From Salinispora arenicola (GTDB taxonomy: Bacteria > Actinomycetota > Actinomycetes > Mycobacteriales > Micromonosporaceae), in NCBI RefSeq assembly GCF_006716065.1, contig NZ_VFOL01000001.1:992001-1056000 (forward strand): a stretch of DNA of 64,000 bases, written 5' to 3'. The position numbers and the translations under genes are program-made. Shown here one piece after another: positions 1 to 8,389 of the stretch; within the stretch, counting starts at the first letter, position 1; each line of letters opens with the position of its first letter. Under the pieces are notes generated by a model, which had not been told where the DNA came from, ran no database searches, and worked only from the letters and a program-made list of their open reading frames with translations.

Positions 1-286
1 CCGGGGAACCACGCAACGCGGCTGTGGCACCCACCTCAAGCATGGGGTCCAGCGCCGCGACACTGACCCGAACCGGCTCACCCACCTGTCCTCCTCACGG
101 TTGTCGGCCAACGACAAGCAGCATCGACCGGTTGTTCTCTCCCCGCATCGGGTCCGGCCACTCACATTTCTTCGTCGACCCGGTGCCGGTGCCGCGACTG
201 CTCGCCGCGGGGGTCTCCTTGGCACGTCGCGGGCCTGCCTGACCTGCGGCTCAGTGAGCTCGAGTGAATATGGGGGTTCAGTACCC
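1..286. other. Left edge, no gene assigned
   Basis: Open frames here show no recognisable domain. The frame that runs into lanM from about 101 looks like non-coding read-through before the first credible start at 287. A promoter for the lanthipeptide genes may lie here, but no convincing -35/-10 pair was identified. Confidence 0.4.
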
Positions 287-3200
287 ATGACCCGATGCCT
301 CACCCCTGGCTACGTTCGGGGTGTGAGTTCAGCGAGATCGACTGCGGCCAAGCCCCTGCCGGACCCGGCGTGGTGGGCAGCCGGCCTCGCCCTGCACGAG
401 CGGGGCGTGCCGGCCGCGGGCGGCGAGGTCGAGACCGAGCCGGGCTTCGCCGCGCGACTCGCCGACCTCGGGATGCCCCAGGATCCGCGCCTGGGTGAGT
501 CTCCCGCCGAGCTCGCCGCTCGTATCCGTCGACCTGCCTGGGCCGTCCTGGTGGAGGACGTCCTCGCCGCCGCCCGGCCGCTGCCCTCCGACGCCAGGCC
601 GGCAGCCGACTGGCGGGAGGCGTTCGCCCGGATCCTCGCACCCTTCGTCGACGCCGCGCTGACCCAGATTCGCCGGCACGATGGCCGGCACGTGGATCTG
701 GACCGAGTCGCCGCCACGGTTGGCAACACGCTCGGGCCACGCCTGGTTGGCATCGCGGCCCGCGCCCTGGTCACCGAGCTACATCGGTGGCGTGCCGAGG
801 GCCGATTGGCCGGAGGTGACAGCCAAGCGCGCTTTCACGACTTCGTCCGCCAGCTCACCGCACCCACCGGTCTCGGTGAGGTGCTCGCCCGATACCCTGT
901 CCTGGCCCGTCTGCTCGCCCAGGACACGGCCACCACCGCCGATGCCGCCGTGGAGTTGCTCGACCGGTTCAGCCTCGACCGCGATGCGCTGATTGCCACC
1001 CTGCTCAGCGGCACCGACCCAGGCCCGGTCACCTCGGTGCTCACCTCGCGGGGAGACCGGCACGCCGGAGGGCGCTCGGTCGCCTTTGTCGACTTCGACG
1101 ATGGGCGACGAATCGTCTACAAGCCACGCGATCTCGCGCCGCACACCCAGCTCACCGCGATTTTGGAATACCTGTCGACGGCTACACCGGGGTTGTTTCC
1201 CCGAACCCCACGAACTCTCGCCCGCACCGGCTACGGCTGGGCCGAGCACATCGCCGCACTACCGCTGTTCACGTGGGAGGATGCTGACCTCTTCTACCGC
1301 CGCCAAGGCGCGTTGCTGGCTCTGTTGCACCTCGTCCGCGCCGCCGACGTGCACTACGAGAACCTCGTCGCGCATGGCGACCAGCCGGTTCTCGTCGATG
1401 TCGAGACCCTGTTCCACCCTGGACTCACTCCTGGCGGCTCGGGTGACCCTGCCGCCGATGCCCTGGCCGCGTCCGTGCATCGCACCGCACTGCTGCCGCT
1501 GGTCTTCGTCGGTGAGCAGGGCGTCGCTGACGTGTCCGGGCTTGGCGGCGACCCCAGCGCGTCTCCATCGACCGTCGTCGACTGGCTCGACGCGGGTACC
1601 GACCGGATGCGCCTGACGCGCCGCGCCGCCGACATGGCCGCTGCGGCCAACCGACCGATCCTCAACGGTCGGCTGGTTGAGCCGCACGAGCACGATCGTG
1701 CCATCGTCGGCGGATTCCGTCATGCCTGCGACACGTTCATCGCGCACCGTGACGCGCTCACCGCGCTTGTCCGCGACTGCGCCGACCTCGAAGTCCGCGT
1801 CGTCGTCAGGGCGACCTGGATGTACCAGACGTTGCTCGACGAAACCACCCACCCGGATGTCCTGCGCGACGCTGTCGACCGAGACCGGGCGCTTTCCGTC
1901 CTCTACCACGGCAGGACCGAGCAGCCACTGCTCGCGCAGCTGTTGCGGCCGGAGCTGGCTGCCCTGTGGGCAGGGGACATACCGATGTTCACCGCATCGG
2001 TCGGGACCGGCAGGATTCGCACCACGTCCGGCGCCGAGATGCCCGAACTGCTGCCACAGCCCGGGCTCGCCGCGGCGCTGGCCACCCTCGCCTCGCTCGA
2101 CGAGGTAAGCCGACGCGGTCAGGAGTGGATAATCTCAGCGACCCTGGCCTCCCGGGCCCGTGTCGCCCCTCACCCCGACGCCGCCCCGATCGCGGCCCAA
2201 CCCGAGGGGGCAGCGGCGCACCCCGATGAGCTGCTGGCCGCGGCCTGCGCCGTTGCTGACCAGCTCGTCGCCGAGGCGAACGCCGGTGGCGGACGGGTCA
2301 ACTGGCTGGGCTTAGAGGCCGTCGAGGACCATCGGTGGCTGGTGCTTCCGCTCGGCGCCAGCCTCGGCAGTGGGTACCTCGGTGTGGCACTGTTCCTCGC
2401 CCAGCTCGCTGCGGTCACTGGCATCTATCGCTATGCCGAGCAGGCCCGCGCCGCCACCGCCGACCTGCCCCAGCTCGTCGCTGCGCTGGACAAACGTCCT
2501 GATCTCGTCGCCGTCATTGGGTGCGGAGGGCTGGACGGGCTGGGCGGCATCGCCTACGGCCTGACCCGAATCGGGACCCTGCTCGACGACTCCGCGCTCA
2601 CCGACGCCGCCGCCCGCACCGTTCCTCTCGCTATGGCGGCGGCGACCCCTGGGGCGTCACTGGGCTGGTCCGCCGGCCTCGCCGGCTGCCTAGCCGCGCT
2701 GACTGCGGTGCACACCGAACTAAAACTCCCCGAGGCTGCTGACGCCGCCCGCCGGTGCGCCGACCTCCTCATCGCGCCATTGACCGAATCCGACGGCATG
2801 CCTGGGCTGATGTACCGGACGCACCATGGGGTCTCGACTGATCGGGCCGATGGCGCCTGGCCAGCATCGGGCGGGTTCGCCGATGGGCTGGCCGGCGTCG
2901 GATGGGCATTGACCACCATTGGACCCGACGACCACCACCACGCCGCTGGCCGTCGGTTGGCCACACTGCTCGGCGACCGAGGTGAGCAGGTAGCGGCCGG
3001 CTGGTGTCGCGGCACCGCCGGAGCCGTCCTGGCCCGTACGGCCCTATCGGTTGCTACTGGTCCACGCAGCCTGGCGGGCTGCGTGGAAACCCTGGCGAAC
3101 GCACCCGTACGGCGGGATCTGAGCCTGTGTCACGGCGAGCTCGGGGTGACCGAGGTGCTCGCCCAGCTCGCCGGCTCCGACCGACGCACCCTCGCGGCCC

Positions 3201-3397
3201 AAGCCCTACGCCGCCGGGCCGGACTGGTACTCGATGTTCTGCGTCGGCACGGCTCACTGTGCGGGGTGCCCGGTGGCGCTCGTTCCCCGGGGCTCCTCAC
3301 CGGGCTCGCCGGCATCGGCTACGGGCTGCTGCGTCACGCCGCGCCCCAGCGAGTGCCCTCCGTGCTGCTGCTACAGCACACAATGCTTGCCCCTTAA
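287..3397 (+). CDS. lanM: Class II lanthipeptide synthetase LanM
   Basis: Bifunctional cytosolic enzyme that phosphorylates and dehydrates Ser/Thr in a precursor peptide and then cyclises with Cys thiols. The N-terminal half is the kinase-like dehydratase domain: VYKPRDL holds Lys279, VHYENL holds His356 and Asn359, followed by VLVDVETLF. The C-terminal third is a LanC-like cyclase with all three zinc ligands: Cys907 in GWCRG, and Cys948-His949 in LCHGELG. With the ATG at 287 (a GGGGG run 10 nt upstream) the protein is 1036 aa, normal for LanM. A GTG at 323 is the alternative start. The candidate precursor gene follows after 32 nt, so the two are probably cotranscribed. No transporter or leader protease is visible in the window. 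Family assignment is secure; the exact start is not. Confidence 0.93.
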   Translation: MTRCLTPGYVRGVSSARSTAAKPLPDPAWWAAGLALHERGVPAAGGEVETEPGFAARLADLGMPQDPRLGESPAELAARIRRPAWAVLVEDVLAAARPLPSDARPAADWREAFARILAPFVDAALTQIRRHDGRHVDLDRVAATVGNTLGPRLVGIAARALVTELHRWRAEGRLAGGDSQARFHDFVRQLTAPTGLGEVLARYPVLARLLAQDTATTADAAVELLDRFSLDRDALIATLLSGTDPGPVTSVLTSRGDRHAGGRSVAFVDFDDGRRIVYKPRDLAPHTQLTAILEYLSTATPGLFPRTPRTLARTGYGWAEHIAALPLFTWEDADLFYRRQGALLALLHLVRAADVHYENLVAHGDQPVLVDVETLFHPGLTPGGSGDPAADALAASVHRTALLPLVFVGEQGVADVSGLGGDPSASPSTVVDWLDAGTDRMRLTRRAADMAAAANRPILNGRLVEPHEHDRAIVGGFRHACDTFIAHRDALTALVRDCADLEVRVVVRATWMYQTLLDETTHPDVLRDAVDRDRALSVLYHGRTEQPLLAQLLRPELAALWAGDIPMFTASVGTGRIRTTSGAEMPELLPQPGLAAALATLASLDEVSRRGQEWIISATLASRARVAPHPDAAPIAAQPEGAAAHPDELLAAACAVADQLVAEANAGGGRVNWLGLEAVEDHRWLVLPLGASLGSGYLGVALFLAQLAAVTGIYRYAEQARAATADLPQLVAALDKRPDLVAVIGCGGLDGLGGIAYGLTRIGTLLDDSALTDAAARTVPLAMAAATPGASLGWSAGLAGCLAALTAVHTELKLPEAADAARRCADLLIAPLTESDGMPGLMYRTHHGVSTDRADGAWPASGGFADGLAGVGWALTTIGPDDHHHAAGRRLATLLGDRGEQVAAGWCRGTAGAVLARTALSVATGPRSLAGCVETLANAPVRRDLSLCHGELGVTEVLAQLAGSDRRTLAAQALRRRAGLVLDVLRRHGSLCGVPGGARSPGLLTGLAGIGYGLLRHAAPQRVPSVLLLQHTMLAP

Positions 3398-3429
3398 CAT
3401 CCTGCCCAAGAGCAAAGGAGATCCACCTC

Positions 3430-3657
3430 GTGTCTGAGACAACCCCGGGAACGCCCGAAGAAGCTACCGACGCACCCGCCGGCCGCCTCCGTCTGCTGCC
3501 ACCGGCAGTCAGCTTCGCCGGGCGCGCGGCAGCGCTGGCCCGCGTCGGTCTGCCGGTAGCCATGCTGACAGCAAGCATCGCCGCACCTGCCCTCGGCGCC
3601 GATGCGGGGGAAGCGACAATGATGCACACCACGTGCTGCCCAGATCGTCCGTTGTAA
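3430..3657 (+). CDS. lanA: Candidate lanthipeptide precursor (LanA), 75 aa
   Basis: Short GTG-start gene with a strong ribosome site (AAAGGAG, 3414-3420), 32 nt after lanM. The first 60 residues contain no Cys and would be the leader; it is hydrophobic and Ala-rich around residues 28-54. The last 15 residues hold the only two cysteines: Thr63, Thr67, Thr68, Cys69 and Cys70, then PDRPL at the C-terminus. The stretch GADAGEA (56-62) resembles the small-residue cleavage sites of class II leaders, so the core may begin near residue 61. Two adjacent Thr followed by two adjacent Cys allow at most two thioether rings plus one spare dehydrobutyrine. Precursor role is inferred from position, size, RBS and Cys placement. 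I do not recognise the core as a known lantibiotic. Confidence 0.72.
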   Translation: MSETTPGTPEEATDAPAGRLRLLPPAVSFAGRAAALARVGLPVAMLTASIAAPALGADAGEATMMHTTCCPDRPL

Positions 3658-3669
3658 TCGAGTAGACAG

Positions 3670-3722
3670 CCGCACGAAGTGCGGAAGGCGACGGCCGGGT
3701 CGAGTGACAGCCCACCCGGCCG
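3670..3722 (+). terminator. Tandem hairpins after lanA
   Basis: Two perfect inverted repeats follow the lanA stop by 12 nt. The first is CCGCAC-GAA-GTGCGG (3670-3684). The second has 9-bp arms CGGCCGGGT / ACCCGGCCG (3692-3700 with 3714-3722) around a 13-nt loop. There is no T-run, as is usual for high-GC actinomycete terminators. Confidence 0.6.
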
Positions 3723-3724
3723 CC

Positions 3725-3763
3725 CCATCCAAAGCCTGCCAATCCATTGCAGGCCTTGGATGG
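3725..3763. promoter_or_regulatory. 15-bp inverted repeat ahead of the LuxR-type regulator
   Basis: Arms at 3725-3739 and 3749-3763 are complementary at 14 of 15 positions around a 9-nt centre. The repeat ends 13 nt before the GTG at 3777. It could be an operator for the regulator or a third terminator hairpin. Its closeness to the start codon makes a control site plausible, but this is inference. Confidence 0.45.
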
Positions 3764-3776
3764 TAACGTCGCTATC

Positions 3777-6704
3777 GTGCGGCACCTTTCGGCGAGTCTG
3801 GTCGGACGGGACAATGTGCTGCAGGACTTGGCCGGCGCATTGACCGCTGCCAGAACGGGCCGCGGTACTGCGGTGTTTCTGGCCGGCGAGAGCGGCATCG
3901 GCAAGTCACGGTTGACCGCAGCCATCACCGAGCTTGCCTACACCTCGGGCATGAGCCTGATGCGCGGGCGGGCCAGCGCCATCGGCCCCACCCCGCCGTT
4001 TCGACCGCTCACCGAGGCGGTGTTGTCGCACCTGCGCGTCGACCCCGTCGAGCCCGCGAAACTGGGGCCGTACGGTCCGATCCTGGGCCGGCTGGTGCCG
4101 GAGTGGAGCCTCCCGGAGAGCAGCCGTGATGACGAGTCGCTGGTGGTGCTGGCCGAGGCCGTGCTGAGGTTGACCGGGCTTGTCGGGCGGGACCGGGGCT
4201 GCCTGCTCAGCCTCGATGACCTGCATGACGCCGATCCGGAGACCCTGGCGGTACTCGAATACCTGGTCGACAACGTCGAGTTGCAGCCGATGATGCTGCT
4301 GGGCGCCCTCCGCGACGAGGGGCCGGCGATGTCGATGGTCCGCGCCGCCGCCCGACGCGGCGCCTGTCAGCTCATCGACCTGGACCGGCTGTCCCGCGCG
4401 GAGCTCGCCCAGTTGGCCGGCGCATGCCTGGACGTCGAGCCCGACCTGGTCCCGGCCTCGGCCGTTGACCTGCTGTGGGCGGGAAGCTCCGGGAACCCGC
4501 TGGTCGCCGAGGAACTCATCAGCACGATGGTCGACGAGGGCATCCTGGTCGGCGACGAGCACGGATGGCAGGTCAGCGGCTACCCCGAGGCATCAATGTC
4601 CGCGGGGCTCGCCTGCCCGCTCAGTCGCCGCGTCGCCCAGCTCGGGGCGCGCGCCCGCGAGCTGCTGTCGGTCGCCGCGGTTTTCGGGCAGCAGTTCCCG
4701 CTCAATGTCATTCAGCACGTCACCGGGCTGGCCGACCGGGACCTGCTGGGCCTTCTGCAGAACGACGTCGCGGGTCGGCTGGTCGCGCCGGATGAGCAAG
4801 CCGCCGACTGGTACGCCTTCCACCACCAGCTCAGCCGCGAGGCCGTGCTCGCCCAGCTTGACCGGGACGAACACGCACGGCTCGCGGGCGCACTGGCCAC
4901 CGCGGTCGAAGCCATCCATCCAGGACTTCCGCGAGAGTGGTGCGAGGCCGCCGCACGGTTGCGGGTGGACGCCGGGGACCGGGCCACCGCCGGGACGCTT
5001 TTCACCGAGGCGGGGCGGCGTGCGCTGGCACTGGGCGCGGCCAACTCGGCCGTCGCGGTGCTGGACAGGGCATTGGAGTACCTGCCGCACGACGACGTGG
5101 CAGCCCGCGCCGGCACGTTGGAGCTGCTGCTGCAAGCGCTGGCCGAAGCGGGACTGGTCGAGCGGGCACTCGCGTCGGTCAGCGAGTTGGACCAGGCCGG
5201 CGGGCTCGGCCCGCGCCGGCGGGCGGCGCTACATACCCGGCTGGCCTGGGCGGCGACGATCGCCGGGCGCACCGTGGACGGGCTAGCCCAGGTGGAGACC
5301 GCGCGAGCGCTGCTGGGTTCGGAGGGCTCGGCCGAGGACCTGGCGCCGATCGACGTCGTGGCCGCGCACCTGTTGTTGGACGCCGCCGGCCCGGACCAAC
5401 TCGCTGCCGCCGAGAGGCTCGCCCGGCAGGCCGCGGAGGTGGCAGAGTCCGCGCCGCTGCCAGTCGTAGCCTGCCAAGCCTGGCAGCTGGTCGGCGGACT
5501 CGCCCGCCACCGTGACCCGCAGGAGGCGACCTCCTTCCTGGAGCGAGCACGCACGCTGGCGGTTCGCCACGGCCTGCCCATCTGCGAAATCCACACGTTG
5601 ATCCGCTTGGGCAACGACGACGCGTTGCGCGTCGGCGACCTCACCCGACTCGAGCGGGCCCGCGCGCAGGCGACCCAGATGGGCGCGGTGACCGCGCAGT
5701 ATCAGGCGGAGGCGAGCATCGCGCTGCACACCGTCCTGCACGGCGACCTCGCCGCAGCCGCCTCGCTCACCGACCAGGTCCTTGCGGCGACAACCCGGCT
5801 GAAGCTGCTGGAGACAACCCAGTACGTGCTGCTGACCCGCGCGGTACTCGCGGGACACCGAGGCGACCGCCACCAGATGGAGGCGGAGCTGGCCGGCTTC
5901 GAGCAGTGGGGTGGGGACCTGACGTTACACGCGCCACGGGCGTACGGGCTGGCGGCGGCGTTCTGTGCGCTGCTGGAGGAGGATCTGCCGAGGGCACGGG
6001 CTGATCTCGCACGGGCGGTCGCTGCCGAGGAGCACGGGTCGAGCGTGTACTTCCTGTCCGGGCGGCATGGGTTGCACGTGTTGCTGCAGGCTCTCGCCGG
6101 CCAGGCGGAGTGGCCCGATCTCGAGGCGGTGGCGGTCAACCCGGCGAGCACGCTGCGCTGGGACAGGCAGTTCACGTTCTTCGCCCATGCGGTCCTCCAC
6201 GGCCGCTCGGGTCACCACGACCGCGCCGCCAGGGCCATGACGGATGCGCTGGCGGCTGGGGAACCGTACGACATGAGCCGGCACCTGGGTCTGCGCCTGG
6301 TCAGCGAGGCAGCGCTGACCGATGGCTGGGGCGAACCGGTGTCATGGCTCCGGATCGCTGAGGACCACTTTCACCGCACCGACGTGCCCGCGGTGGCCGG
6401 GGCGTGCCGCGCTCTGCTCCGCAGGGCCGGGGCAACGGTGCGCCAGCGCCGGGATGGCGCCCAGGGCATACCGAACGAGCTCCGATCCGCTGGCGTGACG
6501 GTGCGAGAGTACGAGGTGCTGGGTCTGGTGGTGAAGCGCCTGGGAAACCGTGAGATCGCCAATCGGCTGCACCTGTCCCCCAGGACAGTGGAGCGTCACG
6601 TCCACAGCTTGATGACCAAGACCGGCCTACCCAACCGGATAGCGCTGGCTGAGTTCGGCGCCGAGTTCGTCGACAGCCCCCACGTGGCGACGTCAGGGAA
6701 CTGA
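3777..6704 (+). CDS. LuxR-family transcriptional regulator with AAA ATPase domain (LAL type)
   Basis: Large 975-aa regulator. The N-terminal ATPase module has Walker A GESGIGKS (residues 37-44) and a Walker B-like LLSLDDLHDAD. A long helical, TPR-like middle section follows, and the last ~65 residues form a LuxR helix-turn-helix (VTVREYEVLGLV through LSPRTVERHVHSLMTK). Such LAL proteins often act as activators of neighbouring secondary-metabolite genes, so control of lanM/lanA is a reasonable inference. The GTG at 3777 is preferred because a TTG at 3747 would lie inside the upstream inverted repeat. Ordinary GC and codon use. Confidence 0.9.
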   Translation: MRHLSASLVGRDNVLQDLAGALTAARTGRGTAVFLAGESGIGKSRLTAAITELAYTSGMSLMRGRASAIGPTPPFRPLTEAVLSHLRVDPVEPAKLGPYGPILGRLVPEWSLPESSRDDESLVVLAEAVLRLTGLVGRDRGCLLSLDDLHDADPETLAVLEYLVDNVELQPMMLLGALRDEGPAMSMVRAAARRGACQLIDLDRLSRAELAQLAGACLDVEPDLVPASAVDLLWAGSSGNPLVAEELISTMVDEGILVGDEHGWQVSGYPEASMSAGLACPLSRRVAQLGARARELLSVAAVFGQQFPLNVIQHVTGLADRDLLGLLQNDVAGRLVAPDEQAADWYAFHHQLSREAVLAQLDRDEHARLAGALATAVEAIHPGLPREWCEAAARLRVDAGDRATAGTLFTEAGRRALALGAANSAVAVLDRALEYLPHDDVAARAGTLELLLQALAEAGLVERALASVSELDQAGGLGPRRRAALHTRLAWAATIAGRTVDGLAQVETARALLGSEGSAEDLAPIDVVAAHLLLDAAGPDQLAAAERLARQAAEVAESAPLPVVACQAWQLVGGLARHRDPQEATSFLERARTLAVRHGLPICEIHTLIRLGNDDALRVGDLTRLERARAQATQMGAVTAQYQAEASIALHTVLHGDLAAAASLTDQVLAATTRLKLLETTQYVLLTRAVLAGHRGDRHQMEAELAGFEQWGGDLTLHAPRAYGLAAAFCALLEEDLPRARADLARAVAAEEHGSSVYFLSGRHGLHVLLQALAGQAEWPDLEAVAVNPASTLRWDRQFTFFAHAVLHGRSGHHDRAARAMTDALAAGEPYDMSRHLGLRLVSEAALTDGWGEPVSWLRIAEDHFHRTDVPAVAGACRALLRRAGATVRQRRDGAQGIPNELRSAGVTVREYEVLGLVVKRLGNREIANRLHLSPRTVERHVHSLMTKTGLPNRIALAEFGAEFVDSPHVATSGN

Positions 6705-6865
6705 AAGCCCGCCGCGCAAGCCGGCCGATGGCAACGCCTGTTCGGGTGACGGCCCGTGCGACTGGTAGGAGAACTTCGACCCATCACGTCACTGTCGCTG
6801 GCGGCCGTCGGACAAGCGGTGGCCATTGCCACCCGGGTCGTCCGGCGCCGGGCGGCACCAGCGAC

Positions 6866-7105
6866 TTACGGTTTACGGAGCCACGTCTTCGGATCGGTGA
6901 CGAAGACTCCTTTGCCCTGGTGTCGGTCGACTACCTCCAGCGCCTCCAGCCGAATGAATACCTGGCGGATCGTGGACGCGCCAACCTGATGCAGCTCGCA
7001 CAGCTGGGCGATCGATGGCAGCTTCTCACCCGGCTTTAGCTTGCCGCTCTCGACGTCCAACATGATCTGGTTGGAGATTCTCAGGTAGTCCGGTACAGCA
7101 GGCAT
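6866..7105 (-). CDS. Small GntR-family regulator (DNA-binding domain only)
   Basis: 79-aa protein made almost entirely of a GntR winged helix: a DYLRISNQIMLDVESGKLKPG helix region, KLPSIAQLCE, the recognition helix ASTIRQVFIRLE, and the wing GKGVFV. No effector-binding domain follows, so it is YtrA-like or a stand-alone repressor. ATG at 7105 follows GAGGAG on the minus strand. It is divergent from the DivIVA-like gene at 7314, and a paralogue at 52034-52261 is arranged the same way. It probably represses the shared promoter region; its effector is unknown. Confidence 0.85.
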   Translation of the reverse strand: MPAVPDYLRISNQIMLDVESGKLKPGEKLPSIAQLCELHQVGASTIRQVFIRLEALEVVDRHQGKGVFVTDPKTWLRKP

Positions 7106-7108
7106 GGC

Positions 7109-7231
7109 GCTCCTCGCGTGGCCCCTTGATTCGATCACGCATGCCGGCACCTCGACAAGCCGCTACTCGCCCAGCCTTGACTCTTGCGCCTTACGCGCAT
7201 AAGTTGGCGGGCGAGTGCTCCTCGCGTGGCA
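7109..7231. repeat. 14-bp direct repeats bracketing the divergent promoter region
   Basis: GCTCCTCGCGTGGC occurs at 7109-7122 and again, identical, at 7218-7231. The copies flank the divergent promoter region between the GntR gene and the DivIVA-like gene. One copy overlaps the GntR ribosome site, suggesting paired operator sites for autoregulation. Confidence 0.4.
7177..7205 (+). promoter_or_regulatory. Sigma-70-like promoter for the DivIVA-like gene
   Basis: TTGACT at 7177-7182 and TAAGTT at 7200-7205 are separated by 17 bp and point toward the gene at 7314. The spacer contains the inverted pair TGCGC / GCGCA. This is a better match to a vegetative promoter than most of the window offers. 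Confidence 0.45.
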
Positions 7232-7313
7232 ACGAGTAGGGCTCGATCCCCCGTCGGGGTGGGCTGGGCACGACGGCTCACCCCGACCCGCCCGGTCAGG
7301 AGAGGTGGTCGAC

Positions 7314-7709
7314 ATGCGTAACCCGTTCCGGCGTTTCCGCCGGTGGAAGAACCGTCCCGCCCCACGCCACCCCACGGTTCGCGGCAGCGCGCTGATCAGT
7401 GGAAACGTGGGTCATCACGCCGTCGACACCAGCGACGCGGACGGCCACCGGCAGGCTGTCGGAAACGCGGGCGGGCACTACCGGTCGGCGGCTCGCGGGC
7501 CGCTGAGCCCGGGGCAGGTGCGGGGGCGGCAGTTCACGCCGGCGCGGCGCGGCGTCGACGCGACCGAGGTGGAGCTGTTCCTCAGCCGGGTCGCGGACGA
7601 CCTCGCCGCGCTGCACGCCGAGCTGGGACGCACCCGCGACGAGAACGTCCGGATCAAGCGGGCGCTGCGCGACTGGCAGTCCCGGTTCACCCCAGGCGTG
7701 CGGGTATGA
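7314..7709 (+). CDS. DivIVA-domain-like small protein
   Basis: 131-aa protein. The first ~60 residues are basic and look disordered. The C-terminal half resembles the DivIVA/Wag31 N-terminal segment: a short FTPARRGVDATEVELFLSRV motif followed by a charged coiled coil (RVADDLAALHAELGR to RALRDW). The ATG at 7314 follows AGGAGAGG; an upstream in-frame start at 7215 lacks a ribosome site. Its stop overlaps the next gene (ATGA), so the two are translationally coupled. A paralogue lies at 52346-52606. A polar-localisation role is not shown; only the domain resemblance is. Confidence 0.72.
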   Translation: MRNPFRRFRRWKNRPAPRHPTVRGSALISGNVGHHAVDTSDADGHRQAVGNAGGHYRSAARGPLSPGQVRGRQFTPARRGVDATEVELFLSRVADDLAALHAELGRTRDENVRIKRALRDWQSRFTPGVRV

Positions 7710-8032
7710 CCGCGACGGAGGTCGACGACCGGCCGCGCTTCGTCGTCCACCTGACCCTCCACGCCGAAAACCTCGCCGGCGCACGCCTGCTCGCCCGCTC
7801 GTTGGCCCGGTCCCTGACCTTTCTGCCCGAGCTGGTGCTCGGTGAGACGACCATCTCCGTCAACGGTGCACCCGACGTCCATCATCAGGTCTTCTGTGAC
7901 CGGTTGCTGGACGGTGGCTGGCGCTGCCTGCTGCGGCCCGACCACGACGGTGACTGTTCCCGACGCTCTTTCCAGCCCATCACGGGACGCGCTCGGCACG
8001 ACAGAACGACTGCGGCCCGCAACCGGAGGTAG
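7706..8032 (+). CDS. Small protein with conserved Cys/His cluster, cassette copy 1
   Basis: 108-aa protein of unrecognised family. The first half looks alpha/beta, with GETTIS at its end. The second half has Cys-x9-Cys-x5-His-x3-Cys, beginning at FCDRLLDGG and ending DHDGDC. The paralogue at 52603-52866 has identical spacing, which suggests bound zinc. Start overlaps the DivIVA-like stop. The last codons form the left arm of a 14-bp hairpin shared with the convergent sseC gene. Function unknown. Confidence 0.7.
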   Translation: MTATEVDDRPRFVVHLTLHAENLAGARLLARSLARSLTFLPELVLGETTISVNGAPDVHHQVFCDRLLDGGWRCLLRPDHDGDCSRRSFQPITGRARHDRTTAARNRR

Positions 8033-8045
8033 CGGGCCGCAGTCG
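8007..8045. terminator. Bidirectional hairpin terminator
   Basis: Perfect 14-bp inverted repeat, CGACTGCGGCCCGC at 8007-8020 with its complement at 8032-8045, around an 11-nt loop. It lies between two convergent genes. The left arm is inside the coding sequence of the upstream gene, whose TAG falls at 8030-8032. Confidence 0.75.
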
Positions 8046-8057
8046 ATCAGCGTGGGG

Positions 8058-8384
8058 TCACTCGACGGCGACCGTGACAGCTGCCTCGTTGATGCCTCGG
8101 CTGGCGGTGATGGCGATGTCGCCGTTGCCGTGCCGGGACAACGCGCGCAGGGTCCACGTGCCCGGAGCCGCGAAGAAGCGGAACTGCCCGGCTGGCGAGG
8201 TGATGACCTCGGCGGTGAACTCATCGGTGGCGTCGAGCAGGCGGACGTACGCCCCGGGCACCGGCTCACCCCCGGCCGAGCGAACGACGCCGGTGATGAC
8301 GGTTTCCTTCTCCAAGTCGAGGCTGGCGGGCAGCGGGGCGGCTTGGTCCGGGGCGGCGCAACCGGCCGCGGGAGAAGCAGTCAT
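8058..8384 (-). CDS. sseC: DUF1416 protein (SseC-like)
   Basis: 108-aa protein of the DUF1416 family commonly placed next to sseA in actinomycetes. The conserved part runs from VITGVVRSAGGEPVPGAYV to the C-terminus, a carboxypeptidase-regulatory-like beta sandwich (GQFRFFAAPGTWTLRAL). It starts 5 nt after the sseA stop with GGAGG suitably spaced for the ATG at 8384; an ATG at 8393 overlapping the sseA stop is the alternative. It is likely cotranscribed with sseA; its biochemical role is not established. Confidence 0.85.
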   Translation of the reverse strand: MTASPAAGCAAPDQAAPLPASLDLEKETVITGVVRSAGGEPVPGAYVRLLDATDEFTAEVITSPAGQFRFFAAPGTWTLRALSRHGNGDIAITASRGINEAAVTVAVE

Positions 8385-8389
8385 GACGA

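Noticed and set aside
101..286. N-terminal extension of LanM
   Set aside because: The 62 extra codons lack family similarity and ribosome signals; the typical LanM N-terminus (PAWWAAGLALHERG) starts after 323.
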